A DNA stretch of 64,000 bases from Manis javanica (GCF_040802235.1 NC_133156.1:148535173-148599172), one strand, 5' to 3'. Positions 11,781 through 24,110 are shown, numbered from the stretch's first letter. Numbers and translations are program-made. Notes: a model not told the origin generated them from the sequence alone.

Positions 11781-12008
11781 CCAACCACTTCACAATTCTA
11801 CACAGTGTTCCACCATCCCACATAGCCACCCACCATTCCCTGTGGCAGTCCACCACTGCACACTTCTGTACACCATTCCACACAGAAGTCAACGATTCCA
11901 TACATGGTCCACCATTTCACACAGCACTTCACAATTCCACACATAGTCCATCATTCCACACGGCAGCCCACTCTTCCACATGGCCCTCCACCATCACACA
12001 CAGCTCTG
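11781..12008 (+). repeat. Diverged minisatellite, about 20-bp unit
   Basis: About eleven head-to-tail units of 19-21 bp with approximate consensus YCCACCATTCCACACAGCAG. Examples begin at tacaccattccacacagaag, tccaccatttcacacagcac and tccatcattccacacggcag. Units differ at several positions, so the array is old. It lies within an open frame at 11774-12091 that encodes a His/Ser/Thr-rich string. Because the unit is not a multiple of three the peptide is not periodic, which argues against coding selection. Confidence 0.85.
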
Positions 12009-12484
12009 CGTGTTCATCTATCATGTCTTGTTCATTAATGTGCAGAGGCCTGTCTTGTAAAGACTGGAATTCCAGACAGAGTATGGGATGAAGATATTAG
12101 GAATGTATCATCTCTGCTTCTTGATATGGTTAGAGTTTGTTGTATTCCCATATAGCATTAGATTTCTTAAGGACACGAGATCATTCCATATGTGTTTATA
12201 AAATTACAACAGGAATTTAGGAAATTGCACTTCCAGCCCTATACTTACTATTCCTGCCCACTTGGGCAGGACACTTAACCCAGGTTTTCATGAACCGCTG
12301 AAGGGTGAAATGCTCCTGGAAGTCTGCACACCCTGCTTCTTACAGATGGAGCCATATCCTGTTCACTGCATGGCCATCCCTCTGCTGATCTGGGGGTGCC
12401 TGGGATGGGGTGAAACATATCTGAATCTCTGTATTATAAGCCATAATTATGTCATGCTTATGGTTTGCTATAGGAAAGAAACCA
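12009..12484. other. Gene-free spacer
   Basis: Unique sequence between the minisatellite and an MIR. No gene, RNA or repeat recognised. Confidence 0.5.
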
Positions 12485-12715
12485 ACATTTAGTTGAGCAC
12501 CTACTATATGCATGTTCTGTGCTAGATGCTTTCCTCAAACTACAGACTCATGTGGTAAAGTAATTAGTATTCTTCATATTGCACACAAAGAAATCCAAGA
12601 TCAAAGCAGTTTACACAACTCATTCAAGGCTTCACCACAGAAATCTAGAAAGTCTGGCCCTTAAGCCCAGACCTGGTTCCAAAATCATAGTCATTTAAAC
12701 TGAAATACACAGGGT
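12485..12715 (-). mobile_element. MIR SINE, near full length, antisense
   Basis: Begins with the MIR tail complement 'catttagttgagcacctact', followed by 'gctagatgctttcctc', 'ctcatgtggtaaagtaatta', 'ttcaaggcttcaccacagaa' and 'aagtctggcccttaagccca'. This is the full order of an inverted MIR, including the region opposite the tRNA-like head. Confidence 0.85.
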
Positions 12716-13704
12716 ACATCAAAATGATAATTATCTTCCAACTAGTGTAAAAATATGTTTTGCTGCAGTTCAGTATGTTCGGAAGAATCCTTATTATCTA
12801 TGAAATTTGAATTATAGTATTTTTACACCAATACTAAGATTGTCCCTTCCGCTATATTAATCCTGAACACTTTAAAGAAATAAGTCTTTTATAGACCTGT
12901 CAATCTTTTTCTGTTAAAAGATCTAGCATTTTCTAATCCTGTGAATATGTAGAAATACATTATTTATGAAAGTGCTCAGTGTTGAAATTAATATTTAAAA
13001 TTAATACAGTGTATTGTATGAGAAGTTACTGATTTCCTGCCTACTTCCATGAAAAAGAACATAAACTCATTCATTAATTGTTGGCCTCTTTGCCAAGTAA
13101 TTGGTTGCATGAAAATATGGCCCAAGCTTTAGGAACAAAAGAAAAATTCACATTCCCTGCTCTTTAATCCACAAAAAATTCCCCTCCCTCTAATGTAAGA
13201 CATATCCATAATAATATGCTCATATAAGTCCAGTCTGAGAGACACAGGAGGGCATTATTAGTGACTATTTCCAGGTAGAGGGGGTAAAATTAGCTTCTTT
13301 AATATAGATAAACACATGAGCCAAGAAAGGGGAATCATTAGACTTTTATTGGGTAATTATTTTTAGTGAATTGAAATATAAAAACAGAAACACAAGTTTT
13401 TATCTATCAGAATCATTATTTTTCATTTATTTTCTGATTTATAAAAATGATTCACTTTGTTATTCTATTATCAGCACTATTGATATCTTGGGCCATACAA
13501 TCCTTTGGGGGCTAGCGAGTCTGTCCTGGGTTATAGGGTATTCAATGGTCTTTCTCTCTTCTGTCTCCCAGGAGCCAGGAGCACCCTCACTTCAGCTATG
13601 ACAACCAAAGTTGTCTACAGGTATTGCAATGTAAGGCAAAATTGTCCCCCATCCCACCCCAGCAGAGAACCACTATGTTAGGTTAAAACTGGATCATAAT
13701 ACTG
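12716..13704. other. Gene-free AT-rich DNA
   Basis: AT-rich unique sequence with no gene or recognisable repeat. One 76-codon hydrophobic frame at 13371-13601 is unsupported. Confidence 0.5.
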
Positions 13705-13908
13705 GGTATTCAGTATATGCCAGACACTGTTTTAAACACTTTGAGAATTATCTCACTTAAACAAAACAACCCAGCGAGGTGGTACTATTGTCATCCCCAA
13801 TTTACAGGGAAGGGAACCGAGGCACGGAGAGATTGGAAATCAGAGCTTGTAAATGGTGAAGCCAAATGGGGAGGCTTTGAGCAAAGGCTATCTGATCACC
13901 AACTAAAT
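13705..13908 (-). mobile_element. MIR SINE, near full length, antisense
   Basis: Runs 'attcagtatatgccagacac', 'tgttttaaacactttgag', 'cagcgaggtggtactattgt', 'catccccaatttacagggaa', 'accgaggcacggagagattg'. This is the classical inverted MIR order and is well preserved. Confidence 0.9.
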
Positions 13909-16020
13909 TTTCCACCCTGACATTTGCAAACTGAAAAATCAGAATATGAAACTGAGTATAGTCTAGAGATTGCTAACATTTATAGCAAATAGGAAAGTAT
14001 AGTAATACACAGATTTGCAGAGAGGAGCAGTGGAGATAAGCCAGAAGCTGAGATCTTGTCTGGAGGGATTGGTATATCTGTGAGGACTGTTTGAGTATCT
14101 GTCTTTATACAGTTATATTATTTATATATTATGTACATATATTGAATCATGTATATTACATATCATTTTATATATTGCTGTATAGACATATATTATTTAA
14201 ATCATGCAAATGTATGACATTTGACAAATTAAAGCAAAAAAAATAGAGAGGAAAAAAAGCTAATATCTAGAAATGAAAAGTATAAAAATATCTAGAAAAG
14301 TATAAACCCAATAACGTGTCTTATTTATACCGTAACCACTCAGAGAAGAGAAGAGTTCCAAATGCCATTTGGACACCAGCCTTTCATCTTTGGTAGAATG
14401 ATTTAAAGGACAACAAAGGAATCAAATTATTTTCAACCTCACTGGTTTTATCAAATATTAATAATTGTACCTGATTTTTAAAAATTATTTCATTTATTTT
14501 GGATAAAACTGACAAATAAATACACTGATATTAGAAAACATTTGGTTTAAGGGGAAACTAATATAAATATAAAATCCAAGGCATTAAAAGTACTGCGAAT
14601 TTAAATGCATGTTGAAAAATACTACTTTCCATACACTGAAAGGTTTAGAGGCTATGACATCCAGTAGCAATGATCAGACCTTTCACCCAGAGCTTGGTTT
14701 CTAAATACCATTCCTCAGTACATGAAACAAGGGATCCTTGCAGAAATGGATGATTCTAGGTCTGAAGCAGACAATTTACAAAATGTGCTTAGATGTCTTA
14801 GTATGCAGATGCCATCATATCAAAAGACACTGAAGCAAGATGGACGGAGTGACCAACAGCCAAATCAGAATGATTTTGTCACCAAAATGTGTAATTACTG
14901 CAAGTGATTATTAAAAAATAAGTTGAAACCTTAGTATATGGGGTAAGTGAGAGATAGTGGAGGGAACGGGATGCATCTGGCTGCAGTGGGGTTCACTGGG
15001 ATGCCCAGAGCTTTCTGTGAAAAGTGATCATCAAAGGTAAGGAACCAAGCACAGGTCTTAACATGTTTGTTTCCTTCTACCCCAGTTGATAAAGGAAAAT
15101 TCTTTATAGAAGCATGGTACCTGATGCACTTGGAGAAGAATGGTAGATCATCATGCCATAGATGCCCCAAAAGCAACTGATGCAGGCAAACCTTGCCAAT
15201 GGATACCTAAATCATTACTTGGGAGTGGCTAATGCAAAAAATCCACCTACAATGCAGAGGTCAATCTGTATGACCTTCAAGATTGGTATCACTAAAAATG
15301 AAAGCACCCGGCATTGTGTGCCCAATGTGATGCAGTATGAAGCCCACAGCTGGTGAAGAGCTCCTGACAAAAGTGTCTAACCTGAATCTAATTGAACCCT
15401 TGGCCATAGCTTCCAGCTTATTATGGGAAAAGCAGACAATAGAGGCACAAGTTACATGACACCGTGTGCAAACACGAACACACAAGACACAGGAGGTTCC
15501 ACACCTGGTTTGTGTCACTGGAAAGTCAGTGTTGACAGAGGAAGCAGCGATAGTTTTAGATCAAGTGAGGTTAAAGTGGGCAATGAGGCATGAATCTTGA
15601 TTGCATTTTTATTGAAAAAATATGCAGTCAGAGAATTGAGTTATGACTAGAGGAATCTGGTCATGGACTAAGAGTACATAATAAGGAATTATTGTTAACT
15701 GATTGAAGTATAAAAATTTACATTGATATAACAAATAAAAGAGCTAATGAAAGACATATAACAATAACCATGATAGTTGTCTTTTACTCAGGTTATGTTT
15801 GTATATACAGACATGGTTAACATTTTCCCATATTTGCTTTAGTAACTAAATATAGTTAGTGTGTAGTGCTGCCAGGGTGAATATAGTATTCTTTAGCTTT
15901 CTGTATTTTAGACTATCCTAATTAAATCTTATAATGTTTACTTAGTTTACTCATCACTTTTGAGGGAGCGGAGAATGTGACCTGCAAATCCCATCACTGA
16001 TTAGGCAGCTTCCTTACCCC
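13909..16020. other. Gene-free AT-rich DNA, possible unrecognised old repeat
   Basis: 14105-14210 is low-complexity AT-rich sequence. 14720-15760 contains two short frames (61 and 64 codons) and repeat-like text around 15350-15400 that I cannot assign to a family. It could be an old LINE or processed-pseudogene remnant. No gene call is made. Confidence 0.45.
14105..14210. repeat. AT-rich low-complexity tract
   Basis: Almost pure A/T with recurrent 'tatatt' and 'acatat' words and very few G/C bases. No unit is regular enough to be a microsatellite. Confidence 0.7.
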
Positions 16021-18059
16021 TTGTGTTCAGGGAAAGGAGGGCTTCGCCTAGTTCCCCAGCCAAGCGGGCTGAGCAGGGAATGTCGTCCTCACGTGGATCG
16101 TGAAGCAGGTTCCGTGGCCCACGCTACCAGCCTTTCTAAGCTAACTCCCACCCTCACACTTTCCCCACCCGCTTTCCCTATCCACTGTGTTGACTCCAGG
16201 TTCAAGTGAGTAACTGTGCTGCATTATCACACAGGCATGCCAGCTCAGCTGAAGAGACAACGCGACATATGGAGGCTGTCATCTGCAGCTGATTCATGTG
16301 GGGCACATGGTGGGTGGGGCAGGGCACGGGGTGCGGTAACAGAAAGCATAATAATGTGCTTGTGGCCAGTTAGGCAGGAGGCTTCCTGTGAAGGTTGCCC
16401 TGCACACAGGTCACGAGGAGCAGCAGGCATGAGGTCCCATTCTCTTGGGATGTGACAGGGTATGCTTAGGAGACAGGGATTTGTCTTTTTGGTGATAGCT
16501 TGAAAAACCAACTGGGGCAAGAAGTTCACCATTCACGGTTGGCTCCCCGGGGAATTCAGATTTAAGTGAAAGGGAAAGGTGTTTTGCAGAATGGGGTGCT
16601 GCGGGGTTCGCTGTGGTGTGGGGCGAAGAATCACGGCGGCAAGTCTACTTGAATCCCACCTGGAGGTAAAGTCAGCCAACACAGCCCCCCGAAGACCTGG
16701 CTGAGCAGACCGGAGAGTCTGGGGTGAGCCTGGTGCTCCATCGTTATGCAGGGGGTGACTGTGCTCGGTCCTCTCAAACCCCATAAAGTCATCATGGAAG
16801 GAGGTGGGACCAAGGAAAGAAGGAGAAGGCAAAAGGGGACAAGAGAAGAAGCGGAACTCAGTGTTTTTAATGAGCCAGATCTCACATGCCTTCTCTCTGA
16901 CTCGACCTTAGCCACGAGGAAAAGAGAACAGCTGAAAATGCAGGTACAAATCTAATAAATCACTTTCATGGTTCACAATATGATGATCTGGTTTTAGGTG
17001 ACAAGAAATGTTAGGCAGGAAAAAAAAAACAAACACTGTCTAAACCTGAAATCACTCCAAAAAAATAAAATATTTTAAAAAAAGCAAACACGGTCTTGCC
17101 TCATATTCCTAATCTATACTTTCTTACTAAAAATATATTGATAGTACTTTTCAGTTTAAAAGGTAGGATACTCACAGAATAAGGATTTTAAAAACTTTCT
17201 GTGATTTCAATATGAAGAAGGTTAAAGATCAATTATTTAAAAATTTGCCCCCTGAAAATTCGACTGGAATAAATTTATACTGCAATAAATTAGTATCCTA
17301 TATAAAGAGCAATGACCGAAATTCCACATAGAACTGCGTTTTGCTTGTCTGCTTGTTTTGTTCTGCTTTGTTTCAAAGAGCCTGCCTTGAGAGCTCTTGC
17401 TTTTGCTTGAATAATGATCTTTGGTGGAAAAACTGTGGAGTGAAATGACACTAAAAATGTGTACCTGGGAACAGCCCATTCTCAACTGCATTACGTTGTC
17501 TGTAAGGAAAGACTTTGGACCAATTTCCAAAGCCTGTTCTGACTATTTAGGATTGCTTTGTAAACATCTGGTTTTTAAAAATGGTGTCTGAGTGTAGGAA
17601 GCATAGCCAAGCCCCCCAGCTGAGAGCATCTTGGACCCCAGAAGGCTCCGGGACAGTGTCCGACCTCCAGGATTATGGCTTTCTCTTATTCTGCCTGCAT
17701 CATGACAAGTGGGGAAGGGGACTGGTGGGGGTAGTGCACTTGCCCGGGCTACAGTTGAGCTCCAGTGCGGCACTCGCGAGTGTGTGAACACTGACACACT
17801 CAGCTGGAAACTGAGCCGGCTCTCAGCAAGGAAACAGGCAGCCAATGTGAAGGACAATTTCCAAGTATGCATTTCTCTTTCTGATATGGCCCTGGTTTTA
17901 TTCCTGCAGCATATTGACTTGGCCTTTGTAAACATGATAGAGCTCCAATTGTGCTCCATCCAATTAGCCCAACCTTTGCCCTGGTCATAAAACTTTATGC
18001 AAACTATTGCTCACAGGCTTTGCAGTCCACGGAAACAATGATAGGCTTATAACTCTTAA
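16021..18059. other. Gene-free unique DNA
   Basis: GC-mixed at 16000-16950. A-rich runs fill 17015-17100. 17550-18000 is mixed with overlapping frames on both strands (up to 138 codons, minus strand, 17543-17959) that show no domain. No repeat family recognised. Confidence 0.5.
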
Positions 18060-18430
18060 AGATTTTTTTGGCAAATTGCTAATAAGAGCTCTTTTTTTTT
18101 TTCACAAGACCTTCAGCTGATGGAAAAGTAAAAAAACACAAGGACTGTAGTCTCATATAGGCAGTGATGATGACAGCCCCATTAATAACACGGATCATTA
18201 AAATTTATAAAAAGCTATTCTTAATATAGGATATAAATACATTTCTCCGGCAGAGCTATGAAATTTATAACCTTTTTATTGTCACCAGAGGACCTTCCCC
18301 CTACTCTACCCCCGCCACTGTCTGCCCTCCATCATAAATCACTGTGTGGTTAATAACCTAGATTACAGCTACCAGTTGCATTTACAGAATTAAATATTGA
18401 CTATGTGAAAATGTTATTACATTTTTACTG
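18060..18430. promoter_or_regulatory. AT-rich unique block with HOX/CDX-like sites (candidate enhancer)
   Basis: Contains 'gccccattaataacacg', 'atcattaaaatttataaaaa', 'gaaatttataacc' and 'tttttattgtcacc', i.e. several TTTATT/TTTATA and ATTA cores in low-CpG unique DNA with no sign of a transposon. Such composition is common in conserved noncoding elements. The regulatory role is inferred. Confidence 0.3.
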
Positions 18431-19065
18431 ATCGGAAGACCACAGAACAGCCCTGCAGGACATGTAGCTGGACAGAAATATCGGTGTAATCTTTGTTAGA
18501 AGTAGTCCTGGGACAGTCAGTAACAGCTGAGACAGTTCCGGGTAATAAAGAAGGAAAGGAGAGAATGCAGGCTCCTTCATTTTAACCAGACCAAACACAT
18601 CAGAAAGAGGACATTGTATTGAAGAATTGCACCTTATTTTCAGTTTAGGAGGCTACAGGCCAAATGCATGATATAGAATTGTCAACCCTCAAATGTTGAA
18701 AAGCTGGAGTATTCACATGAAATAAAGCTTATTAAAAATATTGGTAGAAGTAAAACAAGAATCAGATATTGTACATTACTGAAATGGACACATCCCAATA
18801 ACTTCTTTGAAGAGAACCATTGATTCTGAAATCTCTCAACATTTGAATGAGTATTTTCCGTTCACATAAGAAAGAATCAGAGCAAAACCTTTTGTCCTTA
18901 AAGAGTAAGACTTCCTATAGTCACAGTATGAGTTCTTAGTGTATGCAAATGATCAGGAAATGGTTTGATACCTCATGAATGGCTGGTGACCCCAGATTGG
19001 GCAACTCAGTGGAATGACATACCTGGTTTGAAGACTGATTAATTACAATTTGGTCAAGTTAATGA

Positions 19066-19093
19066 ACACACACACACACACACACACACACAC
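19066..19093. repeat. (CA)n microsatellite
   Basis: Fourteen uninterrupted CA dinucleotides, ending at 'caccactc'. Likely polymorphic in length. Confidence 0.95.
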
Positions 19094-19610
19094 CACTCAA
19101 AAATGACAAATGGGCAATTGGATACACTTATGGTGGAGATTGAAAATCAAAGTGAGTCTTCCAAGAATTACAGCTGTATCCTGGCCCTCTTCTTTCATCA
19201 GAAGTGTATGGCAAGGACTCATTACATTTTGTTGTGAAAAAAGTTCATACCACACCATTTATTTCTACCTTTTGTTTTCAATAATTGTCATTTTATTTCA
19301 CCGAAAACACTGAGGTCAAGTATTTCTTCTGGAAAGACCCTTTAAATGTTTCTTCACTGTGAACAACATGCTTTAATAAATACATAAACTTAGAAGGTCT
19401 AATAAATTAATTTGTAGAGTTTTCAAATTTATAGCCTTGAAAGGAAACAGTAGTACATATTATTAAATTAAAGGAAATCAAATGCATCCTACCAAGAATT
19501 AGACAATAACCACCTCATAAAATGTAAAATTCCAAATATTTTGTAATTAGATACAAAAGAAATTAATGACCCTCACTGTACAGACCAGCTGGCTGCATAA
19601 CCACATAGTG

Positions 19611-19644
19611 ATGTGTGTGTGAGTATGTATGTGTGTGTTTGTGT
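19611..19644. repeat. TG-rich interrupted microsatellite
   Basis: Alternating TG with TATG and TTTG interruptions. Short and impure. Confidence 0.75.
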
Positions 19645-20380
19645 AATAAAGAAAATAAATAATAATGCTACTGGTGTAGAAACAAAACCTTTAATAAAGA
19701 GAAAAGGAATAGATGCATAAGATTAAAGGTTAAATCTTGGCATATATAATTTGAATTGGAAATATTAAGTCACTTTTTTTTTTTACTTCAAGAAATACAC
19801 ATTTACAACTCCTTTTATGGAAAAGACACAGATGTTATGCCATCTGGGCAGTGGTGAGCAGATGCAGTGCACAGCTGTGTCCCCAGTACAGCCACCAAGG
19901 ATCCTCGGAACAATGGCTGGTTCCAGGTAACTCAGTCGCAGGATGAGGCTGGGTTACCTTCTGTGCCAGAAACAAGGAAGCTTTCAGAGACTCTGTGTTG
20001 CATCAGAACAAGGGAGGGGTGAGGGCCCGGTTCCTTTTGGTCAATGATGGAAGACTCAGCTCCCCAGGGCGAGGCTGCACTCATCTGTTATCTTGAAGGT
20101 TCTTAGAAAGGTTTTGGCCTCTGCTGCCCTCTGAAGATGTAATGGGCCACAGCTCTACATACAAAGCCCACTGCTTCTGATTTTACCATAGAGGCACATT
20201 CTTTGCCTGTTTGCTGAGCACAGATGTCCTTCCGTCTGGGATGAGGGCATCAAGGACATAGATGCCCATGGGAATAGAGGCGGCATGTGTCCGTGGCGTC
20301 TACTAGTCTTTCAGTTGCAAATAAAACTCCAATTCCACCTGGCTGAGGAGGGGAATGGGGAAGAAATTTCCAGCTCCTGA

Positions 20381-21079
20381 GCTGCATGGCGGCCTCACCT
20401 GGTGTCTGTCACACAGGCTGGAATCGCCCAGGCTTGGATCTTCAGCTCTGCCCCCTGGATGGTGGCCCCATCCCACCCCCAGCTGACCAGGGGGGTTCCC
20501 TCTGCAGCCCCAGCCTTCCTCCTGGTGGCTTCACTGTCTTTCAGACCCCAGTGCAGGCTGTTTGCGTCTCCCGGGACCTGGCCTGCACACCATGGGGATT
20601 GGTGGCAAGAGAAGCCCAGAGTCACAGGTGGGACCCCACCCACAGACCCTCCTGTCCTACAGGGCTCACAGTGAAAGCATCAGGCCCCAGGGGCATGGGG
20701 GAGGGGGGGCTTTCAGGAGAGAGGAAACCACTGCGCGTGACAAACCTGAGTCCCGAGAGTGGCAGTGACCACGAAGCAAGTGGGAAAGCAGAGCCCACAT
20801 GCAGATGGTTCGGAGTGCCTCCAGATCCCATTGTCCCTGATGGAGAAGCTCCTCCAGGTCCCACTGTCTCTGATGGAGAAGCAGAACGTGGAGGGTTTTG
20901 AGAGTAAACTGAGATGCTTAGAAACTGAGATGTTTTGAAATAACTAAGTATCCTTAGCAGGAAAGCTCACAATTCCTAGAAACGAGCAACCACCACCACA
21001 AAAACTGCCAAGATGCAGGGTGTCCTGAGTGACTTATGGGGGCTCCTGGCCTGGGAGCCGCAACGGCAGGAAAGGGGAT
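20381..21079. other. GC-rich segment with an orphan 171-codon frame
   Basis: A frame from ATG at 20386 to TGA at 20901 is proline- and glycine-rich with no known domain. It ends in a 33-bp duplication in phase, giving the pair PDPIVPDGEAP and PGPTVSDGEAE. There is no recognisable promoter, splice context or conservation evidence, and antisense frames of 80-82 codons overlap. I describe it only as an open frame, not a gene. Confidence 0.3.
20821..20886 (+). repeat. 33-bp imperfect tandem duplication
   Basis: Two adjacent units, 20821-20853 and 20854-20886, share 'ctgatggagaagc' and 'ccaggtcccac'/'ccagatcccat'. The length is a multiple of three, so the frame above stays open. Confidence 0.85.
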
Positions 21080-21260
21080 TTTATGAAGAGCTTGCATCCA
21101 ATAAATTAGATCGTATTGTTCGATTTGCTTTTAAGCATGATAGCTCTTCATCTAATGATTTTGACTAACAATTAGATTATTGCTTTTCTCTAAATTCAAA
21201 GTTAGATTTAAATGACACTCAAAGGGGAAAAACAAATCTTGAACAGAGTGACAATGAAAA
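21080..21260. promoter_or_regulatory. TAAT-rich block with inverted ATCTAAT/ATTAGAT (candidate enhancer)
   Basis: Unique AT-rich DNA with exact inverted arms ATCTAAT (21150-21156) and ATTAGAT (21171-21177) 14 bp apart, plus 'cgtattgttcgatttgc', 'aagcatgatagc' and 'gattattgc'. Dense homeodomain and POU/PBX-like words without repeat signature. Function inferred. Confidence 0.35.
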
Positions 21261-22189
21261 AGAATTAGCTTGTAAATCAGCGTCTTTCTTTCTCTGTATC
21301 TCTCGCTCATACATATGCATTTTTCTTCACTTTAAAGCTGATTAACTATCTCCTTTCCTTTCCTCTCCATGAGTAACAGTTTAAAAATGAGATAGCTCTA
21401 CAGGTCAATATCATCATTTGTCTTAAAAATAAGGAAGTTTCACCATTTAGGTTGATTGGCGAGCACTGCCGCTCCCATTTCGGGGTTCCTCTCTTACCTC
21501 CTCTCAGCGTGTCCATCCTGCAGGAGACGGTGAACCCAGACTTTTTATGCACATTCTGTCACATCTCCGCCTTTCTGCTTGAGAATTCCCTGCACTTGTG
21601 CACACCATCCTTGAATTCTTTGGGCTCAGGTTATTTATATGTAAGACAGCTAAGCCACTATGTAGGCTTATAGTTGCCGTAAAAGTACCTGGAGTCTAGG
21701 ATGTGCTCAGTAAGTGTTACTCAAAGCCCCTGGAAGCAAAATTCCAGGAAAACTTGCTACGGAAGAGGCGGGTGGAGAACGCAGGGCATGTTGCATAGTT
21801 GGTGTAGCCATAGTTGGGGATGCTTGGACTGGACCCTCCTGAGAAATTACCAGAACTGACACCTTACTTGTCCTTTCTCTGCACTTGTTTCCACAGACTC
21901 CTCTCAAAATAGATGAAATCAGTGCCATTTGTCCTCCTCCGTGACCCTGGAACTCCCCATACCCTTGCCGCAGCCCTGAACAGTTGCTCTCTGAAGCTGT
22001 CCGTGCACCCTCCTGGGGCGTCGGCAGAGAGCCTTGCTCCCCTCCTACTTCGGTTCCCATTTCCCAGGCTTGGGTTTTCATTCCCTTGATCTGCGTACTT
22101 GTTTTGGTTGACCAGGTGCTCCGCGCAGCTCTGCAGGAGGGCATGTGAGGAAATCTGTTACAATCTCAAATGTCTGAAAGTCTCTTTTA
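21261..22189. other. Gene-free DNA with an MIR tail
   Basis: Positions 21670-21725 ('aagtacctggagtc', 'gtgctcagtaagtgttac') look like the sense 3' end of an MIR. The rest is unique. A 145-codon minus-strand frame (21707-22144) has no domain. Confidence 0.45.
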
Positions 22190-23170
22190 CTTCCCTTCAC
22201 ACTTGATTACTGGTAGAACGGGATACAGAATTCTAGGTAAGAAGATCCCTCAGCCCCTTCTCATGCTCATTCTTAATCCACCAGGAGATCATTCTCTATC
22301 ATCTCTCCCACTCCTGGAATATTTCAGAAGCTTCTAGAAACTTCTCTTTAGTATCAGAATTCTGAAATTTTGTACGATGTCTGTGTCCAAGGATTATTTG
22401 TTTTAATCATTCATTCTGCTTGGTGATCAATGACATCTTCATGTGGAATCTGAAATAATCCTGTAGTTTCTTTAATTTTTAAAATGTCCTATCCCCCATT
22501 TCTCTGGTGTGCCTTTGGTTAGTCAGACAATGAAACTCATGGATTGATTGCCTAATGTTCTCATCCTTTTTTCTCCCATTTTCCATCTCTTTGTGTTTTG
22601 TTCTAACATATCAAAGATTCTCTCAATTTTGTTTCCCATTGCTTTGTTTTTTTATATTTCCACATACATATGTATAATTTATGTTATATATAAACATAAA
22701 CATATCTGCAGATTACATATACCTCACATGTACACATATTTATACATTACATATATTAATTTCGAAAAGCATTTTCTTGTTTCTGAAATGTTTATTTTTA
22801 CAGCATCTGGATCTTAGTTTTAGAAGGAAACTCTCCTTTGAGTCACGTCCCTCCTGCACTGTCGCTGTTTACACTGTGTTCCTTTTATCTCTATTTGTTC
22901 TGGTCTCTGCTTCCTTTGAAGGTTTGGTGCCCCTTGGCTCTGCATTCATATTCGGGAGGACGGCATGAACAAGTCTTGCCAGGCTCTGGGTGGGGGTGCA
23001 GTTGGCTGACTGGTGGTTTGATTTTGAGGTATTGGAGAATAGATGAGTCTGCCTTACCAGGAACGTCCAGATGTCAGCATCTGTGTGTCTTTTCTCCTAT
23101 TTTAACAGAAAGGGACCATCAGTGTCTTCTGGGAAAGGACATGGAACTTGGGTTGCTGGTGGAGAAGTGA
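22190..23170 (+). mobile_element. Old LINE-like interspersed repeat, about 1 kb
   Basis: Follows in order a widespread mammalian repeat that I recognise by text: 'ggatacagaattctagg', 'agaattctgaaattttgtac', 'tcccattttccatctctttg', 'tttacagcatctggatctta', 'tggctctgcattcatattcg', 'gtgtcttttctcctatttta' and 'gggttgctggtggagaag'. I am confident it is interspersed and old, but not of the class: an L1M-type LINE is my best guess. The AT-rich tract at 22660-22765 interrupts it. Confidence 0.6.
22660..22765. repeat. AT-rich/ACATAT low-complexity insertion
   Basis: Recurrent 'acatat', 'tatata' and 'cacatg' words between two better matching parts of the LINE-like repeat. It looks like microsatellite-type expansion inside the older element. 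Confidence 0.6.
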
Positions 23171-23559
23171 CCGCAGGCTGCATGGTTTGGGATGCAAACT
23201 TCCACTGACTTGTCTGTTTGGGGTCAGTTCTTGCGTCCTGGTGCCTAGACAGCGATGCCCAGTGGCAGCCCACCCAGTGGTCCCAGAGAGCCCCCTCCGT
23301 GTTGCCTGGGTGGGGAATGCTGGCTCCTGATGTCATATGTATGCAGAATCCTGGGGGTGAAGATGCTCCTTTAAAAGATGGGTACACTTTCCAGGACCCT
23401 CTGCATGCTGCCTGACCCCACCAGGCTTCAAAGCAAGAAATGAAGACCATCGGACAGCTGTCCCTCCTGCTCACAGCCAGGGAGTCCTGGCTCACCCTCG
23501 TGAGTGCTGTTACTTCCCATTTGTGACAGACGGTAATTTTCAAAGAGAGCCACAACCAT

Positions 23560-24110
23560 ATCCCTCATGACAATGCTCATCTTTGGCCAACCCCCCAGGA
23601 CTAGGTGGGCTGTAATTCTCTTCCCCTTGAATCTGACCTATGCACGTTTCTAACTAAGAAAATGTAGCAGATGAGATGCTGCATGAATTTCAAGCCTAGG
23701 TCAAAAGAGTTGATGCATCTTTAGCCTTATTAGCAAAAGAGTGACCTCTGCAGCCCAGAGGTACAGATAAGAAGTCTGATTATCTAGAGGCTGCCATGTG
23801 GGGTGGAAACGAGGAAAATAGGCAGAGGCCATGTCGATGTGGTCCAAATGATGGGTGTAGCTAAGGTGCCAGCTGACATCCAACATCAAGCAACACAGTG
23901 TAACGAATGGGTGGTCATTTGGCCCCCAGCGTTTGTCACCCTGAACTTTCAGACCGTCCCAGCTCAGGCCTGGGCATTGTGGAGCAGAGGCAAGCTGTCC
24001 CTTCCCAGATTCCCAGAGCAAAATAAGATGGCTGTGGTTTCACAGCAGCACAGGATGGTAATGAGGCAGCCATCGTAGCTGGTACACACCTGTTCCCTTC
24101 CCCTTCTCCA
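23560..24110 (+). mobile_element. MLT1-type MaLR LTR, sense
   Basis: Shows the sense order of the longer, older MLT1 LTRs: 'ccccttgaatctgaccta', 'gcatgaatttcaagcctagg', 'gaggctgccatgtggggtgg' and 'aggtgccagctgacatccaa'. Orientation is opposite to the three MaLR copies in the first 10 kb. A solo LTR with no internal region. Confidence 0.75.

Larger units (their letters stand above)
18431..20380. other. Gene-free AT-rich DNA
   Basis: Unique AT-rich sequence with two dinucleotide tracts listed separately and a T-run at 19773-19785. No gene recognised. Confidence 0.55.

Noticed and set aside
11781..12008. CRISPR-like array
   Set aside because: Units are directly adjacent and diverged with no unique spacers, in a mammalian genome. 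It is a minisatellite.
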